Source: Seriola aureovittata
Taxonomy: Eukaryota; Chordata; Actinopteri; Carangiformes; Carangidae
DNA length: 64,000 nt
Assembly: GCF_021018895.1 (NCBI RefSeq)
Contig: NC_079383.1
Coordinates: 19,672,353 to 19,736,352, forward strand
Direction of reading: 5' to 3'
Within the stretch, counting starts at the first letter, position 1, and each line of letters begins with the position of its first letter. A model generated the notes under the pieces. That model ran no database searches and was not told where the DNA came from. It worked only from the letters and a program-made list of their open reading frames with translations. Position numbers and translations under genes: made by a program. Below, one piece after another: positions 12,601-21,281 of this stretch.

Positions 12601-13376
12601 CAACATCAGGGAGTCAGTCTTGGCTCACATGAAGAGACAGACTAAATCCACAGAAGAACTGCGGCAGGTTCTATGAGATGCTCGGAAACTACTTACCTGC
12701 AGAATACTTTTAAAAAACTGTGTGCAAGTGCAGCGACGAAAACGGCAGATACTGATTTAATGTTTTTTCTTGGACTTTGCATGATATTAACTGATGTATA
12801 AAACCTACTGAGCCTAAAACTTTTGCACAGTACAACCCACTAACCACACCAGAAAGCTGGCTCTGAAACTGACTCACGCTGCAGACCAACACAATGATGC
12901 AGATGAGCTTTTTAAAGACCAGAAAGTAGTTGGAAATGTTACTAAAATGAAGTGTTGTGTTCAATTTCGACCTAAACCTCTGAATGCAACACTGAATTAC
13001 TAATTAGTTGCAGGTTTTAGGGTCAATTTTCAAGTCCATTTGACTCATTTAGCCAATTTGTACAATATCCACCTGATTTATCTGATCCTTTATTTACTGC
13101 TACTGTAGCTTGTGTTTTTCATTGTATGTATTCATTATGATTCATGATTAATTTGAATTAGCTCCTCACCAGGTTTGAGGACAATTTGCCCAGTTTCTCT
13201 CTGTGCTGTTTACGTACATTAGGTCCGTGGGCACTATAACTCTCCCTGTCTTATAGCTAGCAGCTAACTCACACCACAAAAACAAGAGCATATATACTCA
13301 CCCTCAGCAGTGTGTCGGCCAGATAGACAGCACACCAGGCTGCCATCACACACACCAGCAGAGACACAGGGATCAT
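4341..13376 (-). CDS. MBTPS2: MBTPS2, membrane-bound site-2 zinc metalloprotease, complete (11 coding exons)
   Basis: Joined exons: 13376-13302, 12210-12062, 11803-11665, 10974-10871, 10553-10426, 8568-8450, 7961-7781, 6595-6489, 5878-5680, 5246-5171, 4563-4341. They total 1500 nt, or 499 aa plus TAG, and every phase agrees. Site-2 protease is a multi-pass Golgi enzyme that cuts membrane-bound transcription factors such as SREBP and ATF6 inside their transmembrane helix after site-1 cleavage. The HELGH zinc motif is at residues 146-150 and the third metal ligand, Asp in LDGQW, is at 447. The Cys-rich, PDZ-like lumenal region and the C-terminal membrane segments follow the human order. Human MBTPS2 is 519 aa and also has 11 exons. 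The shortfall is mainly the serine-rich run after the second membrane segment, which is absent here. The start is the only ATG giving the conserved MIPVSL N-terminus. Confidence 0.97.
5171..5246 (-). CDS. MBTPS2: MBTPS2 coding exon 10
   Basis: 76 nt encoding [19 protein letters not shown] and following residues. Acceptor ACCCAG, donor GTATCC (a weak match). The short G/C homopolymer-rich tract at 5264-5291 lies 18 nt upstream of the acceptor. Confidence 0.94.
5680..5878 (-). CDS. MBTPS2: MBTPS2 coding exon 9
   Basis: 199 nt, residues 335-400. Cys-rich lumenal segment with VCRTDDDC and [15 protein letters not shown], closely matching mammalian S2P. Acceptor CTGCAG, donor GTACGT. Confidence 0.96.
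6443..6476. repeat. (GT)n microsatellite beside MBTPS2 exon 8 donor
   Basis: 17 dinucleotides, CA in the sense direction, starting about 12 nt downstream of the exon 8 donor. Confidence 0.93.
6489..6595 (-). CDS. MBTPS2: MBTPS2 coding exon 8
   Basis: 107 nt, residues 300-334, with [19 protein letters not shown]. The 3-prime end encodes RSSRERE from an AGC/GAG simple repeat, and the only in-phase donor is a weak GTGACA. The acceptor lies directly after a (CT)n(TA)n microsatellite and a (CA)n tract follows the donor. The exact 3-prime end is the least certain junction of the gene. Confidence 0.82.
6599..6664. repeat. (TA)n(GA)n compound microsatellite at MBTPS2 exon 8 acceptor
   Basis: On the sense strand it reads (CT)25 then (TA)8 and then CAG, the exon acceptor. 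The microsatellite therefore supplies the polypyrimidine tract. Confidence 0.93.
7396..7665 (+). repeat. Interspersed repeat, teleost GGGGC-GTAACTA family, copy 1
   Basis: Begins GGGGCCGTAACTAGC, continues TTTTCATTACTTATT, GTTTTGTCCAACCAAC and GAGAAGCTGGAA, and ends CAATTCATTGATTATT. I know this order from a common teleost repeat that starts GGGCTGTAACTAAC and ends in ATTAATCG-type sequence. It lies in MBTPS2 intron 7. Confidence 0.6.
7781..7961 (-). CDS. MBTPS2: MBTPS2 coding exon 7
   Basis: 181 nt, residues 239-298. Part of the PDZ-like insertion of S2P ([19 protein letters not shown]). Acceptor GACCAG, donor GTGAGC. Confidence 0.96.
8450..8568 (-). CDS. MBTPS2: MBTPS2 coding exon 6
   Basis: 119 nt, residues 200-238. 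Begins GVWHNFVL, then a hydrophobic membrane segment and [14 protein letters not shown]. Acceptor TTTATAG, donor GTCAGT. Confidence 0.96.
8755..8905 (+). repeat. Interspersed repeat, same family, copy 2 (3-prime part)
   Basis: Contains ATTCACATTTGAAAACC, CAGAATAGTTGGCGATTC and ends ATCATTGCAGCTCTTC, the typical 3-prime end of the family. It lies in MBTPS2 intron 5. Confidence 0.6.
10426..10553 (-). CDS. MBTPS2: MBTPS2 coding exon 5
   Basis: 128 nt, residues 157-198 plus two split codons. Contains [13 protein letters not shown] and QQLRIFCAG, highly conserved in S2P. Acceptor CTGCAG, donor GTAAGA. Confidence 0.97.
10871..10974 (-). CDS. MBTPS2: MBTPS2 coding exon 4 (active-site exon)
   Basis: 104 nt, residues 122-155. 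Encodes the HELGH zinc-binding motif (146-150; HEIGH in human) in a hydrophobic helix. Acceptor CTCCAG, donor GTAACG. Confidence 0.97.
11665..11803 (-). CDS. MBTPS2: MBTPS2 coding exon 3
   Basis: 139 nt, residues 76-121. Second membrane segment ([17 protein letters not shown]) and a short linker [11 protein letters not shown] where the human protein has a long serine run. Acceptor TCCCAG, donor GTACGT. Confidence 0.96.
12062..12210 (-). CDS. MBTPS2: MBTPS2 coding exon 2
   Basis: 149 nt, residues 26-74. Contains [10 protein letters not shown] and [14 protein letters not shown]. Acceptor CCCGCAG, donor GTGAGG. Confidence 0.97.
12545..12720 (+). mobile_element. Remnant of a Tc1-like DDE transposase in MBTPS2 intron 1
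   Basis: The frame from 12575 reads [21 protein letters not shown] and STEELRQVL, then a stop at 12674-12676. After a shift of frame, [13 protein letters not shown] residues follow. This matches the C-terminal part of Tc1/mariner transposases, whose signature is PQSPDLN-IE. The Asp of PDLN is Gly here, so the copy is broken. No terminal inverted repeats were identified. It is antisense to MBTPS2. Confidence 0.65.
13302..13376 (-). CDS. MBTPS2: MBTPS2 coding exon 1
   Basis: 75 nt, residues 1-25, beginning [14 protein letters not shown], the first membrane segment. Donor GTGAGT. The ATG at 13376-13374 is in ACCATGA context. Confidence 0.97.
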
Positions 13377-13480
13377 GGTGCTCCCGAGGACTGAATCACC
13401 CGAGCAGCGCCGCCTCCATCACTCCCTCCGCCCGCCGTTCGTCACGCAACTATCCGCGGTCACACATGTTCGCCACCGCA
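13377..13480 (-). promoter_or_regulatory. Putative MBTPS2 5-prime UTR and core promoter
   Basis: CpG-rich, GC-rich sequence directly upstream of the ATG, with CCGCCC-type GC boxes and no TATA box, as expected of a housekeeping gene. The transcription start cannot be placed. Confidence 0.4.
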
Positions 13481-13589
13481 TTAAAAAGTCGGCATTTTAC
13501 TATTGACCGTGAAGGCAGGCGGTGTTTGTTGTCAGAGGTGCTGTGAATGAAAATAACCGTCAGCACTGTGCGACAAACTCTTCCTGTTG

Positions 13590-13780
13590 GGAATTCTTCT
13601 TCTTCTTCTTCTTTCGGTTTGATGGGCGGTTAGCAACCAGCCATCATTACCGCCACCTATCGGACCGGAGTGTGGAACGTTAACTTGTTTTGGTGGGTGG
13701 GTGGGGGTTTCTTCTTCTTCTGTTTAATAGGCAGCAGCAACCGAACAGCGCACTGCCTCCGCCTAGTGTTCAACTGGAGG
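13590..13780 (+). repeat. Two tandem related copies of a TTCTTCTTC / TACCGCCACCTA teleost repeat
   Basis: Copy A (13593-13680) reads CTTCTTCTTCTTC, GGTTTGATGGGCGGTTAGCA and TTACCGCCACCTATCGGACC. Copy B (13709-13778) reads TTCTTCTTCTTCTG, TTTAATAGGCAGCAGCAACC and GCCTCCGCCTAGTGTTCAAC. I recognise the pattern as common in fish genomes but cannot name the family. Confidence 0.6.
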
Positions 13781-16700
13781 AATTACCATTTTTTCTTCTT
13801 TCAAAAATAAAGATATTAATAGCAAAATGAAACTTCTAGCCCAACATATGCCAGGGTCTTTTAGCTGAGTCTGGCCCATATGCTTCCAGATCTGGGCAGA
13901 TTCCAGCTGTTATTCTTTTGTAACGTCTGTCGCAATGATTGATCCAGATGTGTGGAGTAGCATCTGACAATCATGCTGGATATGGGCCAGATTCGGAACG
14001 TGGAACTGGGGGGAATACTGGGCCAAAAGAAAACAAGCATGCTTGATGCTTCACTAAATTATTAGAGATACATAAAATAAACAAACAAATAAAAAAATTA
14101 AATACAACAATATAAAAATACAATTTACATTGGGGGTGGGGGACGGACCATTTGAAAGTAACAAACAAACAGGAACAAATGAGAGGCCCGAAAGATGATA
14201 AAAGCATTTTATTAGTCTTTACTAGCAACAGGATTTGATAAGAAAATATAATGAATTACAAATCAAAAAAAAAATGGGACAGCATTAGAGCTTAAATGAT
14301 CAATTAATTGATTGACAGAAAGTAATTGGCAACTGTGTGGATTATCGATTGATAGTAGTGCAAAATGCAATGGAAAAGAAAGAAAGAAAGAAAGAAAGAA
14401 AGAAAAAGCCTGGCACTTGAATGTGATATAACACTGAGCTCCTGAAGGCAGCACCAGTCCTTTAAGTGGAGCCCAGAACAATCAATCAGAGTTTGCAGAG
14501 CTACTTTGCCTAAGCTGCAGCGATAAAAAAAAAAGGCAACAGTGTGTCCAGATATTGGATTTCATCCTACTAAAAAGGTCAGGAGGGTAAAAGGACACCA
14601 ATAAATGTGTATGGCCCGACTCAGATGCAACACGGAAACTTGCTCCCAGGCTGACTCATTAAGCCATAAATGTGAACAGGGAACATAAACCTGCTCCTGA
14701 ATGGAGCTTTGTGCGTGTGGATGGACTTCACATCGATTTGGACATAATTCAGCGTCCAACAGAGCCTCCAGTTTCTCAGTACAGGCTACAAGTTTAAGTT
14801 CAGTAACATGATGACCAATGCTTGTGACAATAATGTGAGATTAAAGGTTAACTCACACTAACAACATTATAATGCTGAAAACTAGTTTCTGGTTGAAACA
14901 ATCACACACCAGAGGGAGGACTCATTTTGTCTTGACCATCATCACTGAGAGTCTCTTTTTTTTTTATTACCCAATTTAAATTTTAATCTAAATCCTAGCC
15001 CCAAATCTATAGCCCATCTACCCTTAACTGAGCTGTCCCAAATTTAAACTGAACCACTTGTCCACAAAAGCTTTTGTAAGGAGTTTAGGGAGACTCTCGC
15101 TAGTATAGAATTAGAAGAATAATCACACACACAATGCAGAAATACATGCAGTCTCTTTATAGACGTGGGAAAGTAAAGTTCATGACCTGTCATTTGAGTA
15201 TATTGCATATTACCAAACAAATTTGCAGTTAGTCAAATTACCCCAGACTAAGTGCTACACAGGAAGAGGGTTCAGGGCCATGGGTCGGTTCACCACTTTG
15301 TGATCCTCCCATGGCTGTAGGCCAAGGGATATAAAAACATCCTCCACATCTGCACATCCTGAGGAAGTTATACACAAAATCACCTGAATTCACCAGAATT
15401 ACCTGTGGGGTGGCTTCAAACTTGTACAATGACAGCGCAGCTTCTACACTCGAATGATGTTGTTTTCCCTTACGACGTTTACGACGTTTGACCACAGCTT
15501 CCTGCAAAACTTCATCTCGCCAAAAGGCAATAGCACAACATTCAGCTTTATCTGTGAGAGGTTAAGGACTGCCCCTGCCAACAGGTAAGACCAGTGTGTG
15601 GGTTGTATTTGCATAATTTGAAATATATTACAAGCCAACAGTTTGAGTCTGTTCATTTTACTACCTGGGCACACAGGCGATTAATTTTCATAGGTGAGCC
15701 TGAAGAAGATCACTGTGCTTTGTTGCAATGAAGGTGAATTGCTTCATCTGAGGAACAGCTGAGTAACATACTGAAAGAAAGGTAGGTTGAATCGCACACA
15801 ATCCACGAGACTTTAAATATATAGAAGCACATGCACAGACAGGAACACACACACACACACACTGAAGGGAGGCTGAAAACTCATTCTGCTTTTCTGATGC
15901 TGGGTTGGGTTCCACTCAGGGAGGAGTTTCCTGTCTGTCCGAGCCAATCAGGCCGAGCGGAAACAGGTCAGGTAGCTGAAGAGGACCTCAGAGGGAACGC
16001 AGGCAGGGCAGAGCAGCCACGCACGCCAGGAGGTAAGAGAGCACACACACACATTCACACACACACATAAACACACACACACACACACCTTTTAACCCTG
16101 TGAGATCACTGTCGGCCTGTGGTTGCGCATTAATAGTTAAAAGCAGATATACCAGCATAACTACTTCTGTGTGCGCATGAGTGTGTGTGTGCGTGTGTGT
16201 GTGTGTGTTTGAGTGAGTGACAGAACAGAAATAGGGCAGTGCCATTTTAGTCACTAAGATTAGGAGGAGTGTTTTGAGGATTGAAGTGTCAGGATTGAAG
16301 TGACAGGATCCGAAGGAGATGCAGTATATTGCATATTGCCATTATAAACGTTTGGGAATGTCACGGAAGCCGACAGTTTAGTGTTTCATGCTTAAATGTC
16401 TCGGTTTTTTGAATGAAGTTGGTTCGTCCTGCAGTTAAAATTATTTTATTCATTTCAACATTTTTACTCTGATTATAGTTTAAATTTTTAAAAAAAATAA
16501 ATGTCCAAATCAGGGAATGTACTTGTCTCTCTAAAAATCTGTGAATATCATATTAACAGACAGTTGGTGTTTCAATGCTTCATGCTTAAAAGTTCCATGT
16601 ATGAATGAAATTTGGTCTTGCAGGTAAATTCTTTCCCTCAGTGGAAAATTTTACTATAATTTTAGTTTGACAACCTTAAAAATATGCTCAAAGCAGGTCC

Positions 16701-17000
16701 TATACTTGTAGTTATAAACATATTAAAATTCTATATAAACAGAGAGTTTTGTGTTAAGGTGTGTGATGCTGAAAAGTTTTGAATGAAGTTTGGTCTTATG
16801 AGAAAATTCTTTACCTCACTGAAACATTTTACTATAAATGTCCAAAACCTCCAAAACGGTGATCAAATTAAGGAGATCCAAGTGCCCTGTGCTGCTGTTT
16901 GACTATGTTTTGGTCCGTCTCCGAGTGTGTCCTTGTGTGTGTGTGTGTGTGTGTGCGTGTGTGTGTGTGCGTGTGCGTGTGTGTGTGTGGATAGAAAGCA
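13781..17000. other. MBTPS2-SMPX divergent spacer
   Basis: No exon recognised. Holds a GGGCCAGA-type repeat (about 13855-14020), an (AAAG)n patch (14378-14405), CA microsatellites (15846-15862, 16041-16089, 16176-16210) and GT tracts (16936-16990). The short reading frames at 15238-15507 and 15444-15674 (minus) were not matched to any family. Confidence 0.5.
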
Positions 17001-17023
17001 GGTCCCTTCTGTGTATCACTCGT

Positions 17024-17033
17024 CTATTTATAG
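17024..17033 (+). promoter_or_regulatory. Perfect MEF2-type site upstream of SMPX
   Basis: CTATTTATAG fits the MEF2 consensus CTA(A/T)4TAG. SMPX is a striated-muscle gene, so a MEF2 site about 190 nt upstream of a TATA box fits muscle control. It could itself act as a TATA element. Confidence 0.45.
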
Positions 17034-17220
17034 TGAGAACAAATCCCAGATATGAGAGGAATCCTTCTACCACTTATGAGGCAGCCAGAGAGAAAGAGAG
17101 AGGGGGAGGAGAGAGGAAGAAAAGACAAAGAAAAAGAAAGAGATGGAGAGTAGAGGGAAAAGAAGTGTGTGAGAGACAGCCAGAAAGTGTAAGTGAACAA
17201 GCAAGAGAAGTCTAAGTGTG

Positions 17221-17227
17221 TATAAAA
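17221..17227 (+). promoter_or_regulatory. Putative TATA box of SMPX
   Basis: TATAAAA about 50 nt before the GTAAGT donor of the presumed non-coding first exon. This predicts a transcription start near 17250. Confidence 0.4.
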
Positions 17228-17249
17228 TCGAGCATTAGACAGTGGATAG

Positions 17250-17272
17250 ATACAGTGGTGTGTCATCAACAG
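17250..17272 (+). other. SMPX: Putative 5-prime UTR exon 1 of SMPX
   Basis: Sequence ending CATCAACAG followed by a strong GTAAGT donor at 17273. Human SMPX has a non-coding first exon, and the first coding exon here (20150-20209) opens with an acceptor upstream of the ATG. The 5-prime limit is a guess from the TATA box; a longer exon reaching back to about 17055 is possible. Confidence 0.35.
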
Positions 17273-17474
17273 GTAAGTTGCATCTGCTTTGTCAATGGGT
17301 GTGTTTGTGTCGACGTGTATGTTGTGCTTTTGATTGGCAGGTAGGACGTTAGTGTAATCCTAACGATGTAACAATCAAAACCAGCAGCACTTTCCAACAT
17401 TTCCTTCTCTGTCTGTTACAGTCCACACCAACTTCCTACTCGAGTGCACATTATTTAATGGAACAGTTTTTGGA

Positions 17475-17790
17475 AAGAAACTTTCTCAGAAGATTAATAT
17501 CACTCTCATATCTTCACATGCTAAATATGAAACTAGAGCCAGGAGAGTTAGCCTAGCTTAGCATAATGACTGGCTATGGTGGCTAAGGAATTGGCTGTGT
17601 TCTAGTTTTATAAACATTAAAAAAGCAAAAAAAAACAAAACAAATTAGCTACTTTTACTGTAGCATAAACACTGCTTCCATTCTTTATGCTAAGCTAGGC
17701 TAATCCCCCATTGGCTGTAGCTTCATGTGAGAGTGGTATCAGTCTTCTCACCTAACTCTAGGCAAGAAAACAAATAACTGCATTTTATAA
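17475..17790. repeat. Fold-back repeat with TTAGC-type arms
   Basis: Left arm has ATCACTCTCATATCTTCAC, then CTAGAGCCAGGAGAGTTAGC and TAGCTTAGCATAATGACTGG. The right arm is its inverse: TTTATGCTAAGCTAGGCTAA, then CATGTGAGAGTGGTATCAGT. A common teleost non-autonomous element. Confidence 0.6.
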
Positions 17791-17879
17791 AAATGTCAAA
17801 TTATTCCTTTTGTTTTTAGCGATGCAACTTTGTGTCTCCTTTATGTGTTCAATAACTAATATAAGGCTTGACGACAGAG

Positions 17880-18365
17880 GCAGTGCTTGTTAGGAGGATC
17901 AATTCATTGTTGGTTTTGCTTGTTTAGCCATGCTAACAGCTCTGTGAGGCTGTACTTAGACACAGCAGTGTTGTTAGCATGCTCACAATGACAGTGCTAA
18001 CATTCTGCTGTTCTCCATCTTAGTTTAGCCTTTTATCATGCTAGCATTTGCTGTTAGCAATTAACTCAAAATAAAGCTGAGGCTGATGGGAATGCCGTTA
18101 TAGTTTTGCAGGTATCTGGTGGAGTTATCACAATTTATCCTCCAGGGAGCATGTAGTAGCAACTGTAGTGAATTTCACAGAAATCTATCTGATAGTGATC
18201 AAGGTAGTTCACTCTGAAGCAGAAATATCTACCTCGCAGTGGTAATACGGGAAAAGTCATGGGACCACCCAAGTCATTAAGCTTCGTCCTCTGAGGACCA
18301 TGAACGTCTGTAGAAACATTCATGTCAATTCATTCAAATGTTCTTGAGATATTTCAGTCCGGATT
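17880..18365 (+). repeat. Interspersed repeat, GCATGTTAGC / CAATAGTTGTTGAGATAT family, copy 1
   Basis: Has TTAGCATGCTCACAATGACA, then GTCATGGGACCACCCAAGTC, TCGTCCTCTGAGGACCATGA and GTTCTTGAGATATTTCAGTC in the order I know from teleost genomes. It lies in SMPX intron 1. Confidence 0.65.
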
Positions 18366-20072
18366 ATGCTAATTAACAAAGCATATCAGATATTGTTTTT
18401 AATGCTGCCGTACCTGCAGCTGCACCTATCTGAACATACTTGATATCCATACCCGAGATAATACAGTAATAACATCACACACTGACCAACCCACTCTTTT
18501 GCACTAAGATATGCACGCACACACACTCCCTCGCACATCCACAGACACACACATACCTCAAAGGCTGTTTCTGTGAAGTGATAGCACAGAGGTTTAAAGG
18601 GTTTTAAAGACTGAAGATTTGAATTATTTAAAGCATGAGGATTGTACCTGTGGTCATGAGTGTAAGTGTGTGTGTGTGTGTGTGTGTACAATATGTGTGA
18701 AAGTGAAAGGGCTTGTCAGGCTTCAGAACGCAGCTGCTACTCGTGGCCAACATAAATATCATCACGTTGTGAGAGCACGAGTGTGTGTCTGTGTGTGTGC
18801 TTGTGTATATTTTTGGGGGTGTCCAGGCTTCTGCTGTCATGTCAAGGACAGAAGAGCTCTTACTGTGTGTTGTTGCACAAACAACACCCTGGCAACGGTA
18901 TCTAAGTGCTGCCATCGATGCAGCAGCAGCAGCAGCAGCAGCCACAGAGTCTCAGTTCCTCTGGTCCTCTGGGCTCCTAAAAGATAAGATAAATAGGGCA
19001 TGGAAACTTCTACGATTAGGAACCACTTGGGTCAGTGTTGATCTGTGAAACAGCAGGAGGGGAGGGAGGAAGTAAAAAAAATAACTGAAAAGAGGCTGAG
19101 AGGAAATGCGGAAGTAAAGGATTTTGGTACAGAGTTTTGAAAATTAAATTATATATTCCATTCTGAGTGGATACGTCAAGTCTGTGCTTTCCTAAATCTG
19201 TTCTAAAATACTGCTGAAAGATAAGTCATTTTATGATGTGACGACGTTATGGTTAAGGTTCGGTTAGGTTCAGGGAAAGATCATAAATTTGTTGTCTTAA
19301 GACTGATGCTGATGCTTAACAATAAAACATAACTATGGTGCATAATGAGCTGCTCGTACAAACGGCCAATGGGGTCGTTTTTTATGGGAGGACAGTCTTG
19401 AAAATGACTGAGCATTGTTTAAAAATGAAATTATATATTTGTGATCCATTTTTAAGTATTTACATCGGGTTGGACTCGAGGGCCACAGACAGAAAATGAT
19501 ATATATGGAGGGATATCAGTGCCACCCATTTGTAACAGTTACAATTTCTCGCTATCCTGTTAAAACTATGTACCTCCAACACTTTCATGAGCTGAGAAAA
19601 ACATTTTCACTTTTGTTGCGATGCATGTTTGAGATAATCCTGTGGGTTTTTCAAATTATTCATTTAACTTTAGAATTAGAAAAAAGGAAGTTATTGTATC
19701 AATAACTATAATGTTATTCATGTGCTGAAAAATGTTACAATATATGATATGCAAATATCCCAGAGCAGCAGATGGTCAGTAAAAGAAGGTGTGGAGGTGA
19801 TTTAGATTCACACTCACCGCTGCCTCACAGTGCACCTCTATATACATCACTGTACTCAATGCTAAGTTTCTCTCTCACAGCTTCAGTGCTCTTGCTGAAA
19901 CTGAGGCCCTGTTGAGCTTTTATTTTGACATTCCCCGGTGTCTCTCCATCTCCCTCTCATGAATGATTCAGAGAACAGTTCCACTACCTGCTTCTCTTCT
20001 CTAAGAGTCGCTAAGCAACTGAAATGCTATCCCGAGCCTTTAAAACCACAGAAACAGAGTCCCAATGCTCCC

Positions 20073-20073
<1 letters not shown>

Positions 20074-20118
<45 letters not shown>
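20074..20118. repeat. (CA)n microsatellite before SMPX coding exon 1
   Basis: About 17 CA dinucleotides followed by a short TATACACACA tail, ending about 31 nt before the acceptor at 20149. Confidence 0.93.
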
Positions 20119-20149
20119 GCTGAATGTTTGTGGTCTGTGCTTCCTCCAG

Positions 20150-20209
20150 GTCAGTGGACTTACCGGGGGGATTATGTCCAAACCTTCGTCCAACGTCAAG
20201 GCCCTTCAG
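20150..20209 (+). CDS. SMPX: SMPX exon with start codon
   Basis: Acceptor TTCCTCCAG at 20149, 24 nt of 5-prime UTR, then the ATG at 20174-20176. Encodes [12 protein letters not shown], with donor GTAAAA after 20209. A (GT)n tract follows from 20266. Confidence 0.92.
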
Positions 20210-21239
20210 GTAAAAAAAATTGTATCTGTCTGCAGAATATGAGCTGTTTCCATGGGTGAGTGTGAGTGTGTGTGTGTGTGTGCGTGTGTGTGCATGCATG
20301 TGTCAGTGACTCTAAATCCAAATATTTATCCGGAGCAGCAGTGAAGGAAGTATTCACATCTCACATCTCTTGCCTCAAGCAGAGATAGCATCCCCTCGAT
20401 TTTAAAAAATACCCCATTACAAGGAAAAGTAGAAACACAGAAGTTTCATCAGCAAAACATACTTAAAGGTAAAAGAATGGATTATACAGAAAAGGCCCTT
20501 TCAGTGTCTTATCTTATAATATCAATTATATGTTGGTGCATTAAGATTTAAGCAGCATTTTATTTTTAGTCAGGTGTGTAGTTGTACATGCATTTTACAT
20601 ACAATTATTATCATTATTATTTCATGTATTCCAAGTTCCCACATAACTCTAATATTTACCTTAACATCAACATTTGCTGTAAGCAACACACAGTATGTGA
20701 CATTCAAGATATCTATGTACTGTTGGGCTCTTTAACTCATAACAGCATGTTATTGTTCATAAACTGATCATATGCTGTCAATGGAAAATCTGAAAGTGAT
20801 GTGTGACTGGAGCTGTCAGTGCAGTGGAGTGAAAAGTAAAAATATTTCTGTGTGAATTGCAGCAGATTAGAAGTTTAAAGTAGCATAGAATGGAAATACT
20901 CAAGGTGCCTCAAAAGTAGAGTACTTGAGTAAATGTACTTAGTTACTTTTCACTACTGGTCCTGAGTGTGTTTATCCTGCGTGGATCTGTACATTAATCT
21001 TCATTACTTCTACTCCCACCCTGACAATCATGAACATGCAAGGATAAAAGTGGATAACAGTTTGATCCTGTTAAAAATGGAAGCCGCAGATGAGAGACGT
21101 GTTTCCACATTAAAGTATTTTAATGGTAAAGGCAAATACAGAGTTGTGACTGTGCATATACGGTATCAAGGCTTCGTTAGTGCAGAGTTGTAGCGAGGCG
21201 AAGGGATGCAGAGTCGTCTGTGTTTCTGTTGTAATGGCT

Positions 21240-21281
<42 letters not shown>

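Noticed and set aside
15238..15674. Two overlapping minus-strand frames in the MBTPS2-SMPX spacer, one with a basic KRRKRRKGK stretch
   Set aside because: No family recognised, no supporting splice sites, and the sequence is not convincingly a transposase. Left unannotated.
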